Shown one piece after another: positions 44,722 to 54,526 of a DNA stretch of 64,000 nucleotides. The stretch spans positions 323,248 to 387,247 of the forward strand of contig NZ_WHUF01000005.1 of assembly GCF_009380165.1 (NCBI RefSeq). Direction: 5' to 3'. Below the pieces are notes generated by a model that saw only the letters and a program-made list of their open reading frames with translations, was not told where the DNA came from and did not search any database. The translations under genes were made by a program, and so were the position numbers. Source of the stretch: Rugamonas rivuli. Lineage in GTDB: Bacteria > Pseudomonadota > Gammaproteobacteria > Burkholderiales > Burkholderiaceae_D. How positions within the stretch are numbered: position 1 is the stretch's first letter; each line of letters opens with the position of its first letter.

Positions 44722-46044
44722 TCACTTGCGAGTCAACTGCTGGATGTTCAGGTGGTTCTCGTCGCCGATCAACAGCACGGTGTGATCGCCGAACACCATT
44801 TGCCGCAGCACCGGCGTGTTGCCGATTTCGGAGCCCGGACCAAACAGCTTGATACGCAGGATGGCTGACTTCTGCGCCGACTGCGCCGCCGTGCCGACGC
44901 CATAATCGGCCACCACCAGCACATCGCCGACCGGATCGCCGGGATTGTAAGACCCGACCACCACATCGGCCAGCAGCAGGCTGCCCTTGTAGAGGCGCGC
45001 GTCGATCTCCGGCGCGCGGCTGGTGCCGGCCCATTTGCTGGACAGGGTTTCCTGTCCCAGATCGGTACGGCCGACCGGCAGTACCGCCACGCCGTTCTTG
45101 TCGAGCGCCACGCCCATCACGCCGCCGGGGCTCGACAGCGTGGCTTTGCCGTTCCAGATCACGCCCAGTTTGCCGTTGTCGTCCAGCGCCACCGCGTAAG
45201 GCCGAGCGCCGCCGGTGCCCAGCGACCGCAGGACCGGTGCGCCCAGGCCCTTCGGCCACATGCCGACCATGGCGCCACCGCCTTCGAGCCAGGTGGTCAG
45301 CACCGCGCCACCCGTCGCCGCCACATGCGGATGCAGGGCCGATGCCGATATCTCGAACGGAGGCGTCAGCTGCCGGCCGTTGAAATCGAACTTGCACAGT
45401 TTGAGCTGGTATTGCGTCTTGTCGGTGACAGGCAGCAGCGAGAAGGTGGCCGCATGCCAGAAGCCGTTGCCGTCCACCGCAGCGCTGCCTTCGGCCGGCG
45501 CCAGTTCGGTGGTCGACGTCGCGGCGACCGGCGGATACAGGTCGACGGCGTCGCCGATGCGCTGGGCCTGCGCGTCGAAGCGCAGCAGCTTGGTGCCAGG
45601 GCCGGACTGCACCATCATGAAACCGTCGGGCGACGGCAGCATCACCCAATCGCCGGTGTAGCCGGCGGCCAGCGTAAAGCCGTAGTCGGTAGTGGAGACC
45701 AGCACGCCGGCCTTGTCCATCACGCTCAAACGCGTGCGCGCATACACCTGCTTGCCGTTGACGGTGATGGAGGAATCGGACAACGAGCGCATCACGATAT
45801 GGTCGCCGACGATCAGCGCATCGCTCATGCCCTTCAACGCCGCGCCACTCGGCAGCGGCACGACCCGGGGCGGCCCGTCGAGCGCGATGCTGGAGGTGGT
45901 ATCGGGCGCAGTGCCAATGAAGGTGCCTGCGGTGGTGTCGGGCGGCGTGCCGCTGGAGGAGGAAGCGGAACCGCCGCCACAGGCAGCAAGTGCGACGGCC
46001 ATCGCCAGCAGGGCCAGATGACGGGGGAAGGCGTGAAAACTCAT
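44722..46044 (-). CDS. Hypothetical lipoprotein, beta-propeller-like
   Basis: This 440-residue protein starts with a lipoprotein signal ending LALAAC; Cys22 would be lipidated, followed by a Gly/Ser/Thr linker. The remainder is a series of beta-rich repeats of about 50 residues (for example GDWVMLPSPDGFMMVQSG, YAVALDDNGKLGVIWNG, MGVALDKNGVAVLPVG), as in beta-propellers. No enzyme motif is seen. It stands alone, flanked by AT-rich gaps. Function unknown. Confidence 0.8.
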   Translation of the reverse strand: MSFHAFPRHLALLAMAVALAACGGGSASSSSGTPPDTTAGTFIGTAPDTTSSIALDGPPRVVPLPSGAALKGMSDALIVGDHIVMRSLSDSSITVNGKQVYARTRLSVMDKAGVLVSTTDYGFTLAAGYTGDWVMLPSPDGFMMVQSGPGTKLLRFDAQAQRIGDAVDLYPPVAATSTTELAPAEGSAAVDGNGFWHAATFSLLPVTDKTQYQLKLCKFDFNGRQLTPPFEISASALHPHVAATGGAVLTTWLEGGGAMVGMWPKGLGAPVLRSLGTGGARPYAVALDDNGKLGVIWNGKATLSSPGGVMGVALDKNGVAVLPVGRTDLGQETLSSKWAGTSRAPEIDARLYKGSLLLADVVVGSYNPGDPVGDVLVVADYGVGTAAQSAQKSAILRIKLFGPGSEIGNTPVLRQMVFGDHTVLLIGDENHLNIQQLTRK

Positions 46045-46162
46045 ACTGGCTCGCAGTGCACTGTCTGAAAGCGAAAAGTATATAGAAAAACAATCTTCTC
46101 CCTATACCATCCGCACCACAACAGCATGGCCCCGCGAGCCAGCGGGATGACCCGGCAAGCCT

Positions 46163-47443
<1,281 letters not shown>

Positions 47444-47801
47444 CGGGTGCGCCCTTTTCTTGGAAAAGAAAAGAATAGCAGAGCTCCCGCAAAAAAACGT
47501 TCTGATTGTTTAAATTAGCCCGGCCAAACGCAGCGCGGATAGCATCAAATTCGGCGCCACGTTCCTGTTCACGTCGGCAGGTCGATTACGCAGCCTGTGA
47601 CTCCGTATTGGGAGATGTCTCATGCGCGGCTTCGTCAGGCATTCGCTGACGTGTTGTGATAATTGGTGAGACCACATTCGATGCAAATAATCTAAAATGA
47701 TTTTTCAGCATGAAACATTTCATTGTTAGGTTAATATTTTGACGTTCGCGCTCCGCATCGGCCGGTAGCCTGGTAAGTCGATTTCACAGAAGGCAAATAG
47801 A
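47444..47801. other. Intergenic gap of 358 bases with possible gene remnant
   Basis: The left half is GC-rich and holds, on the minus strand, a 37-codon reading frame (47510-47623) ending NVAPNLMLSALRLAGLI that looks like the tail of a longer protein, perhaps a remnant. The right half (about 47660-47760) is AT-rich and contains no clear promoter consensus. It marks the left edge of the AT-richer ankyrin-like patch. Confidence 0.35.
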
Positions 47802-48194
47802 ATGGACAAAATTTGGGGCGGTAAGGTTGCGGATATCGAGGTGGCATTCAATGCAAATAACGTTGATACGCCGAATATGTACGGCGTCCGCCCCCTACAA
47901 GTTGCATGTTTAAGAAGTTACCCCTGCGTAGACGTCGTCGCTTGTTTGCTTGGTATGGGGGCGTCCGTGGATTTCGAAGTGCAACCCGGGATCACTTTGC
48001 TTCAAGCTCTTGCACGTAGTGCAAACCAAAATCCTCATATGGGGCCTGTTCTGTCGTTGTTAGAAAAGGCTGCTTTGAAGGGCACACTGACTAAGGAACT
48101 GCCCGTGAATCCGGATGTGACAGTGCATGAACGAGAAGTCACAGACGGCGACCGTCCTGTATTCCGCACAAAGAGCGGTAAGACAAAAGCATAG
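47802..48194 (+). CDS. Small ankyrin-repeat-like protein
   Basis: A 130-residue protein with two repeats in ankyrin pattern: TPNMYGVRPLQVACLRSYPCVDVVACLLGMGASVDF and then QPGITLLQALA, plus a charged tail (TVHEREVTDGDRPVF). AGAAGG precedes the ATG. Composition is AT-richer than its neighbours, with A/T-ending codons and AT-rich flanks, suggesting acquisition by transfer. Similar short ankyrin proteins often serve as immunity proteins to toxins, but no toxin gene is next to it. Function unknown. Confidence 0.68.
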   Translation: MDKIWGGKVADIEVAFNANNVDTPNMYGVRPLQVACLRSYPCVDVVACLLGMGASVDFEVQPGITLLQALARSANQNPHMGPVLSLLEKAALKGTLTKELPVNPDVTVHEREVTDGDRPVFRTKSGKTKA

Positions 48195-48263
48195 GGGGCA
48201 TGTCGAGACGGCGCCTCATGGACGTCCTCCGAACAAGCGTGCAACGCATAACGCTCATTTCAA

Positions 48264-49466
48264 TCAACCCGGCCACGCGCAAGTGCGGAATCCGGCGAAG
48301 ATGTCGTCGCGTTCGGGCAGGAAGAAATTGCGAAACCTGGCCGAGCTGAAACGCGGCGGCGTGGCGAACGAGGCGCCGCGCAATACCTGGTGGCTGGTGA
48401 ACCAGGGCTCGGAATACTCGCGGTAGCGGTCCACCTCAAAGCCGGGATAAGGCTCGAACGGCGACGCCGTCCACTCCCACAACTGCCCCCAGCGGAACGC
48501 CGGATGGCCGGACTGCGCGGCATACTCCCACTCCGTCTCGGTCGGCAGGCGGCGGCCGGCCCAGGCGCAGTAGGCCTGCGCCTCGTACAGGTTCACGTGG
48601 CGCACCGGCTCGGCGCCGGACAACGTCGAAAGCTGGCCGAAGCGCATGGTGCGCCATTGGCCGCCGTCGCGCTGCCAGTAGCGCGGCGCCGAGCGCTCCT
48701 GGCGCATCAGCCAGTCGGCGCCGGCGGTGCTCCAGAACTGTCGGTTGTCGTAGCCGCCATCGCCGACGAAATCCGCGTACTGCGCGTTGCTGACCAAAGT
48801 GCTGTCAATGGTGAACGCCGCCACGCGGCAGGCATGCGCCTGGCGCTCGTTATCGAATACGAAGCCCCGGCCGGCGGCGCTGCCCAACTCTATGGTCCCG
48901 CCGGGGAAGCCGATCTGCGACGGCGCGAACAGCGAGGCCTCGCCACGCGCCGCCTGCGCCGGCGCGGACAGGCCCAGCGTCTGCAAGGTGTAGAGCAGCG
49001 CCTCGCCATGCATGTCCTCATGCGCCAGCGCCAAGCGGTATGGATACAGCGCCTCATCGTCGTTCGGTTCGCGCGAGAGTTTGTCGAGTACGCGGTCCAG
49101 CACTTCGTGGCAGTAGGTCTTCAGCGCGCCGGTGCTGGGCAGGTCCAGCGTCCAGCGGCTGCGGTGCGGCACCATCGCCGAGTCGAACCAGTCGTCGCCC
49201 TTGCTGAGCAGGCAGTTGCCGTGGGCGTCGGCCGGATGGCTGGAGCTGGCCTCGCGCAGGATGAACCACTCGGCAAACCAGGCGATGTGGCCCAGTTCCC
49301 ACAACGGCGGATTGACGATGCGCAGCTGCGGCACCCGCATCGGCACATCCATGCCGGCGGCGGCGAAGCAGTCGAACAGCGACAGCGTATAATCCCGCGC
49401 ATGCCGCAGGGCCAGCGCCATCTGCTGCGGCGTAGCGTTCCTGAATGAAGAGGGGCTCGAAGTCAT
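48264..49466 (-). CDS. senA: Selenoneine synthase SenA (EgtB-like)
   Basis: The 400-residue protein has an N-terminal DinB-like domain with the three Fe-binding His (His60 in ELGHIAW, His149 and His153 in HEDMHGEAL) and a C-terminal FGE-sulfatase/SUMF1 domain (about 185-400: FDNERQAHACRVAAFTIDSTLVSNAQYADFV, GRRLPTETEWEYAAQ, RGASFATPPRFSSARFRNFF). This is the layout of EgtB, and its divergent neighbours are a SenB-type glycosyltransferase and a SelD homologue. That set defines selenoneine synthesis, where SenA joins hercynine and selenosugar to form the C-Se bond. No egtD gene for hercynine is nearby. The ATG at 49466 is preferred; the frame upstream to 49598 lies within senB. Confidence 0.88.
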   Translation of the reverse strand: MTSSPSSFRNATPQQMALALRHARDYTLSLFDCFAAAGMDVPMRVPQLRIVNPPLWELGHIAWFAEWFILREASSSHPADAHGNCLLSKGDDWFDSAMVPHRSRWTLDLPSTGALKTYCHEVLDRVLDKLSREPNDDEALYPYRLALAHEDMHGEALLYTLQTLGLSAPAQAARGEASLFAPSQIGFPGGTIELGSAAGRGFVFDNERQAHACRVAAFTIDSTLVSNAQYADFVGDGGYDNRQFWSTAGADWLMRQERSAPRYWQRDGGQWRTMRFGQLSTLSGAEPVRHVNLYEAQAYCAWAGRRLPTETEWEYAAQSGHPAFRWGQLWEWTASPFEPYPGFEVDRYREYSEPWFTSHQVLRGASFATPPRFSSARFRNFFLPERDDIFAGFRTCAWPG

Positions 49467-49472
49467 GAGCCG

Positions 49473-49501
49473 ATTGTAGCGACTTCCAGCCAAAACACCA
49501 G
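49473..49501 (-). promoter_or_regulatory. Possible -10 box for a leaderless senA transcript
   Basis: On the minus strand TACAAT (49478-49473) lies six bases before the senA ATG, so transcription would begin at or next to the start codon. CTGGTG at 49501-49496 is a poor -35 at 17 bases. The gap to the GTG of senB is only 34 bases, too short for two standard promoters. Confidence 0.4.
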
Positions 49502-50496
49502 TGAGCACACACCACATCTGGATCGTCAGTCCCGCCTCGGCCCGCGCCAACAACGGCAACTGGCAGAGCGCAAGCCGCTGGGCGCGGTTTCTGCGCACGC
49601 GCTACCGGGTATCGATTTCGCAACAGTGGCCCGACAATGACGTCGGCGCACCGCCGCCCGACCTGCTGATCGCGCTGCACGCGCGCCGCTCCGCGCCATC
49701 GCTGTACGCGTACACGCAAGCCTGTCCGCAACGGCCATCCATCCTGCTGCTGACCGGGACCGACCTGTATCGCGACATCCACACCGACGACAGCGCCCGA
49801 CAATCGCTACGCCAGGCCAGCGCGCTGGTGCTGCTGCAACCGGCGGGCATGGACGCCCTGCCCGCGCCGCTGCGCGCCAAGGCCAGCGTGATCTTCCAGT
49901 CCGCCGCCACGCTGCGGCCCGCCGCGCAAGGCCCCCGCCGCCACCTGGACGTCTGCATGATCGGCCACCTGCGCACGGAAAAAGATCCGCTGACCTTCAT
50001 GCGTGCGGCCGCGCTAGTGACAGCGCCCGCAGCGCGCCTGGTCCACATCGGCGGCGCACTGGAACCGGCGCTGGAGCAGGCGGCGCTCGCCACGCAGGCC
50101 GCGCACCCGCGCTACCGCTGGCTAGGCGCGCTGCCGCATGGGGCCACGCGCCAGCGCCTCAAGCGCAGCCGCCTGATGGCGATCGCCTCGCAGATGGAGG
50201 GCGGCGCCAACGTCATCATCGAAGCCGTATGCAGCGGTGTGCCGGTGCTGGCCAGCGATATCAGCGGCAACCGTGGCATGCTGGGCGACGATTACGCAGG
50301 CTACTTCCCACCCGGCGACGCCGCCGCGCTGGCGCGGCTGATCGACCGCGCGCTGGCGGAACCGGACTTTTACGAACTGCTGCGCGCCCAGTGCGACGCA
50401 CGCGCCCCACTCTTCGCACCAGCCGCCGAGCAGGCGGCATTGCTGGAGTTAGTGGATAATCTGCTGCATAAAGCTAACCTAGGAATGACATCATGA
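49501..50496 (+). CDS. senB: Selenosugar synthase SenB (TIGR04348-type glycosyltransferase)
   Basis: A 331-residue GT-B glycosyltransferase-like protein starting at GTG. Landmarks are the N-terminal IWIVSPASARANNGNWQSASRWARFL, LLIALHARRSAPSL, LLTGTDLYRDI and a C-terminal GT1-like GGANVIIEAVCSGVPVLASDISGNRGMLG with its conserved Glu. Family knowledge: SenB couples selenophosphate with a UDP-sugar to make a selenosugar. It lacks an obvious Shine-Dalgarno. It overlaps senC by four bases (ATGA), and lies 34 bp from the divergent senA, matching the conserved sen cluster. Confidence 0.87.
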   Translation: MSTHHIWIVSPASARANNGNWQSASRWARFLRTRYRVSISQQWPDNDVGAPPPDLLIALHARRSAPSLYAYTQACPQRPSILLLTGTDLYRDIHTDDSARQSLRQASALVLLQPAGMDALPAPLRAKASVIFQSAATLRPAAQGPRRHLDVCMIGHLRTEKDPLTFMRAAALVTAPAARLVHIGGALEPALEQAALATQAAHPRYRWLGALPHGATRQRLKRSRLMAIASQMEGGANVIIEAVCSGVPVLASDISGNRGMLGDDYAGYFPPGDAAALARLIDRALAEPDFYELLRAQCDARAPLFAPAAEQAALLELVDNLLHKANLGMTS

Positions 50497-51542
50497 GCAC
50501 TGAAGCTATCAAACTGACCTCCTTTTCCCACGGCGGCGGCTGCGGCTGCAAGATCGCGCCGGGCGTGCTGTCCGAGATCCTGAAGAACTCCTCCGGCTTC
50601 CCGGTGCCGAAGGAACTGATGGTCGGCATCGAAACCGCCGACGACGCCGCCGTCTACAAGCTCAATGACGAGCAGGCGCTGATCGCGACCACCGACTTCT
50701 TCATGCCCATCGTCGACGACCCGTTCGACTTCGGCCGCATCGCCGCCACCAACGCCATCTCCGACGTCTACGCCATGGGCGGCACGCCTATCATGGCGCT
50801 GGCGCTGGTCGGCATGCCGATCAACAAACTGCCGATCGAAACCATCGGCCAGATCATCAAGGGCGGCGAATCGATCTGCGCCGAAGCCGGCATCCCCATC
50901 GCCGGCGGCCACACCATCGATTCCGTCGAGCCGATCTACGGCCTGGTGGTGCTGGGCCTCGTGCATCCGTCCAAAGTAAAGCGCAACGCCGACGCCAAGG
51001 CCGGCGACGTGCTGGTGCTGGGCAAACCGCTGGGCGTGGGCGTGCTGTCCGCCGCGCTGAAGAAGGACAAGCTGGATGCCGCCGGCTACCAGGCCATGAT
51101 CGCCAACACCACCAAGCTCAATAAGCCTGGCAAGGCGTTGTCGGAAATGGCGGGCGTGCATGCGCTGACCGACGTCACCGGCTTCGGCCTGCTGGGCCAC
51201 CTGCTGGAACTGGCGCGCGGCGCCAAGCTGGCCGCCCATCTGGAAATGGCAAAGATCCCGCTGCTGCCGGGCGTCGAACAACTGGCGCACGACGGCTACT
51301 TCACCGGCGCCTCGGGCCGCAACTGGGAAGCCTATGGCAAGGATGTCGAGCTTTCGCCGTCCGTATCGCAGGCGCAGCACATGCTGCTGACCGATCCGCA
51401 GACTTCGGGCGGCCTGCTGGTGTCGTGCGACGCAGGCAGCGTCGATGAAGTGCTGGCGCTGTTCCGCCGCGAGGGTTTCGGCGAGGCTGCCGTCATCGGC
51501 CGCATGGCCGCAGGCGATGCCTGTGTGACGGTGAGCGCCTGA
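50493..51542 (+). CDS. senC: Selenide, water dikinase-like selenophosphate synthetase (SenC/SelD)
   Basis: A 349-residue enzyme that makes selenophosphate from selenide and ATP. The active-site loop GGGCGCKIAP has Cys17 and Lys20 in SelD positions, followed by the AIRS-like fold: IATTDFFMPIVDDPFDFGRIAATNAISDVYAMGG, AGGHTI, GFGLLGHL and TDPQTSGGLL. AGGA precedes the ATG by eight bases. The overlap with senB assigns it to the selenoneine pathway (SenC); it could also supply selA/selU if the genome has them, but no selA, selB or selC is in the window. Confidence 0.9.
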   Translation: MSTEAIKLTSFSHGGGCGCKIAPGVLSEILKNSSGFPVPKELMVGIETADDAAVYKLNDEQALIATTDFFMPIVDDPFDFGRIAATNAISDVYAMGGTPIMALALVGMPINKLPIETIGQIIKGGESICAEAGIPIAGGHTIDSVEPIYGLVVLGLVHPSKVKRNADAKAGDVLVLGKPLGVGVLSAALKKDKLDAAGYQAMIANTTKLNKPGKALSEMAGVHALTDVTGFGLLGHLLELARGAKLAAHLEMAKIPLLPGVEQLAHDGYFTGASGRNWEAYGKDVELSPSVSQAQHMLLTDPQTSGGLLVSCDAGSVDEVLALFRREGFGEAAVIGRMAAGDACVTVSA

Positions 51543-51614
51543 GTCGCCGGCGGGCAGAAGATGTGGAAATGATAATATAACGCTCCCTCGTCGTCCTTCC
51601 ATAAGGAGCGTAGT

Positions 51615-53777
51615 ATGAGCAACCGCATCTCGCGTCGTCACTGGCTTGCCGTCTTCCTCGCTGGGTCCACCGCCCCTGTGTGGGCACTCAACGCTACCGC
51701 CAAACCAGCGGCCGACGGCCCGCCCGCCGCACCGGTGGAGCCGGTCGCCGACAACTACTTCGGCACCGAAGTCGTGGACCCGTACCGCTGGATGGAAGCG
51801 CGGCCGCGCAGCGAGCGCTGGGATGTCTGGCTCAAAGGCCAGGGCGACTATGCGCGCCGCCAGCTGGACCGGCTGCCACCGCGCGCCTCCATGCTGCGCC
51901 GGATAGAGCATTACACCGGTGATCTCGACCAGCTGGCCATGGCCACGCCAGCCGGTGGTAAACTATTCCTGCTGATGCGCCCCGCCGGCGCCAACAGCGT
52001 CCAGCTGTTTGTGCGCGACACGCCGGACAGCCCCCGCCGCCTGCTGCTCGATCCTTCCGTCGGCGCGGCGGCCGGCGCTCCCACACGAGCGCTGGACTGG
52101 CATATCCCCTCGCCCACCGGACGCCACGTCGCCTATGGCTTGTCGGAAGGAGGCTCCGAACGCAGCACGCTGTATATCTGCGATGTCGCCAGCGGCAAGT
52201 CGACCGAGATCACGCGCGTGATCTCGCGTGGCGCCGGCTGGAGTGCCGACGGTTCCGGCTTTTTCTCCTACCGCCTGCGCGCGGACGCGGTGCCGGGCGC
52301 GCCGGACTTCGGCATGGGCGGCGCCTGCTGGCTGCACCGGCTGGGCACCGATCCGTCCAGCGACCAGAAGGTATTCAGCTCCGGCGAAGGCCCGGATTTC
52401 GAAACGATGGAAGACGATGCGCCGTTCGTCGATGGCGCGCCAGGCAGCAGCTGGGTGCTGGGCCGCCATCTGTTGAACGGCAACGACCTCGCGCAGCTCT
52501 ATATCGCTCGCGCAGACGATCTGCTGGCGGGCCGTGCACAATGGCGCAAGCTGGCGGGCCGCAGCGCCGGCGTACAAATGGCGCTGCTGCACGGCGACAG
52601 CGTCTACATCCTCGCGCATGGCCGCAGCGACAAGGGCGAAGTCGTCAAAGTCGATGCCGTCAGCGGCGACTTCAATAGCGGCAAAGTGGTGCTGCCGGCA
52701 TCGGCCCAGGTTATCGACTTCATGGCAGCCGCGCGCGACGGCGTTTATGTGCACGACATCACCGAAGGCTTGGGCGGCTTGCGCCGCATCGACTACCAGG
52801 ACCGTGTCGAGCGTGTGCAGCTGACCCGCACCGGCGCCGTCTGGAGCATCGCCACCGCCGTCGACGAAGACGGCGCCTGGTTCCATATGGATGAACTGAC
52901 CTGGCCGGCCGAATCCTTCCACGTCGATGCCGCCAGGCTGGCGGCGCGCCAGGTGATGCTGGTGCGCGCCCCGTCGTTCAAGACCAACGACTTCGTCACC
53001 ACCCGGCTGCACGCGCCCGCGCGCGACGGCGCCAGCATCGCGCTGGAAATCCTGCATCGCAAAAGCACGCGCCTCAACGGCCGCAACCCGCTGCTGTTGA
53101 TCGCCTACGGTGCTTACGGCACCATCATGGACCCTGGCTTCCAGCCCGCCAAGCTGGCCTTCCTCGACGCCGGCGGCGTGCTGGTGTACGCCCACGTGCG
53201 CGGCGGCGGCGAACAGGGCGAGGACTGGCACCGCGCCGGCATGAAAGCGACCAAGCCCAATTCGTGGCGCGATGTCATCGACTGCGCCGAACACCTGGTC
53301 AAGCTGCGCTGGACCGGCAAGGGGCACATGGCGTTGTGGGGCACGTCGGCGGGTGGCATCGTCGCCGGGCGGGCGATCACCGAACGGCCCGAACTTTTTT
53401 CCGCCGTCATCGGCGAGGTGGGAGTATTCAACACGCTGCGTTTTGAACTGACCAGCAACGGGCCGGGCAACGATGCGGAATTCGGCACCGTCAAGAAAGA
53501 GGACGAGTTCAAGGCCCTGCTGGCGATGGACTCCTACCACGCGGTGCGCGACGGCGTACGCTACCCGGCGGCGCTAATCATCACCGGCGCCAATGATTTG
53601 CGCGTCGAGCCGTGGGTGCCGGGTAAGTTCGCCGCCCGCCTGCAAGCCGCCACCACCAGCGGCAAGCAGGTACTGCTGCGGGTCGACTATGACGCCGGCC
53701 ATTTCAGCAACTCACGCAAGGCCGCCAATGCGCTGTCGGCCGACATCCTGTCCTTCGTGCTGGCGCATACGATCTAG
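51615..53777 (+). CDS. S9 family (prolyl oligopeptidase-type) peptidase, Tat-exported
   Basis: The 720-residue protein starts with a twin-arginine signal (ISRRHWLAVFLAGS, then Ala-rich) and has a PVEPVADNYFGTEVVDPYRWMEA segment, a beta-propeller (about 90-430) and a C-terminal alpha/beta-hydrolase domain. The nucleophile is Ser578 in GTSAGG; the acid is probably in TGANDLRVEP and the base His in DYDAGHFSN. It cleaves proline-containing or other short peptides outside the cytoplasm. AAGGAG precedes the ATG by six bases. Its stop overlaps the converging GST stop region by four bases. Confidence 0.92.
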   Translation: MSNRISRRHWLAVFLAGSTAPVWALNATAKPAADGPPAAPVEPVADNYFGTEVVDPYRWMEARPRSERWDVWLKGQGDYARRQLDRLPPRASMLRRIEHYTGDLDQLAMATPAGGKLFLLMRPAGANSVQLFVRDTPDSPRRLLLDPSVGAAAGAPTRALDWHIPSPTGRHVAYGLSEGGSERSTLYICDVASGKSTEITRVISRGAGWSADGSGFFSYRLRADAVPGAPDFGMGGACWLHRLGTDPSSDQKVFSSGEGPDFETMEDDAPFVDGAPGSSWVLGRHLLNGNDLAQLYIARADDLLAGRAQWRKLAGRSAGVQMALLHGDSVYILAHGRSDKGEVVKVDAVSGDFNSGKVVLPASAQVIDFMAAARDGVYVHDITEGLGGLRRIDYQDRVERVQLTRTGAVWSIATAVDEDGAWFHMDELTWPAESFHVDAARLAARQVMLVRAPSFKTNDFVTTRLHAPARDGASIALEILHRKSTRLNGRNPLLLIAYGAYGTIMDPGFQPAKLAFLDAGGVLVYAHVRGGGEQGEDWHRAGMKATKPNSWRDVIDCAEHLVKLRWTGKGHMALWGTSAGGIVAGRAITERPELFSAVIGEVGVFNTLRFELTSNGPGNDAEFGTVKKEDEFKALLAMDSYHAVRDGVRYPAALIITGANDLRVEPWVPGKFAARLQAATTSGKQVLLRVDYDAGHFSNSRKAANALSADILSFVLAHTI

Positions 53778-54451
53778 GCGGCTTGTCGCGGCGCCTTCAC
53801 GCATAGGGCCGACAAAGCCGTGCCGCGCTTGCGCAGGAAGGCGCGCAGCAGGTCCGGATAGTCGGCCGACACGGCCTGCCGCACAGACGGCCGCGCAGCA
53901 AGCGCGGTGCGCCATGCGGCCGTTCGCGGCAGCCCGGCCAGCATGCCGAAATCCGCAATCGCGTCGAACACGTCGAAGTAGCGAAACACCGGCGCAAAGG
54001 CCGCATCGACCATGCCGAATTGGCAGCCCATGAAATACGGCCCTTCGCCCAGCGCGGCCTCCAGCTGCTCGAAGCGTGCGTGGATTTCGGCGGCCTTGGC
54101 GGCCAGCGCCCGCTGGTCGGCGGCGTTGTAGAAGCCACCGATCAGATTCAACAGCGCCGGGCCGAACTCCATCCACGAGCGCTGCTGCGCGCGCAGCAAG
54201 GCGTCCGACGGATGCAGGCGCGGCGCGTGAGTCTCGTCCAGATACTCGCAGATCACGGCCGATTCGAATACCGCAGCACCGCCAGTCAGCAGCACCGGCG
54301 TCTTCCCCAGCGGCGAAACGGCAAGGAACCAATCCGGCTTGGCCGACAAATCGATATCACGCCGCTCGTACGCAACGCCCTTCTCCGCCAACACAATCGC
54401 CGCCCGCTGCACATAGGGGCACAGCGGATGGCTGACCAAAATCGTCTCCAT
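53774..54451 (-). CDS. Glutathione S-transferase family protein
   Basis: A 225-residue protein: N-terminal thioredoxin-like domain with SHPLCPYVQRAAIVLAEKG (Cys11 or Pro/Ser region at the active site), SPLGKTPVLLTGGAAVFESAVICEYLDE for glutathione binding, and an all-helical C-terminal domain. The CPYV motif with Cys is typical of omega/lambda- or beta-like GSTs acting as thiol transferases. It is divergent from a LysR gene across 75 bases, so probably regulated by it. Confidence 0.92.
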   Translation of the reverse strand: METILVSHPLCPYVQRAAIVLAEKGVAYERRDIDLSAKPDWFLAVSPLGKTPVLLTGGAAVFESAVICEYLDETHAPRLHPSDALLRAQQRSWMEFGPALLNLIGGFYNAADQRALAAKAAEIHARFEQLEAALGEGPYFMGCQFGMVDAAFAPVFRYFDVFDAIADFGMLAGLPRTAAWRTALAARPSVRQAVSADYPDLLRAFLRKRGTALSALCVKAPRQAA

Positions 54452-54526
54452 TTTTCACTCCTGGCTAAAGGTCGATGGAGTTAATATACGATTTCGATTT
54501 CACAATGAAAATAGGCATGCACGCAG

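Noticed and set aside
47510..47623. A 37-codon minus-strand ORF
   Set aside because: Looks like a protein tail but has no ribosome-binding site or recognisable family; kept only as a possible remnant within the intergenic entry.
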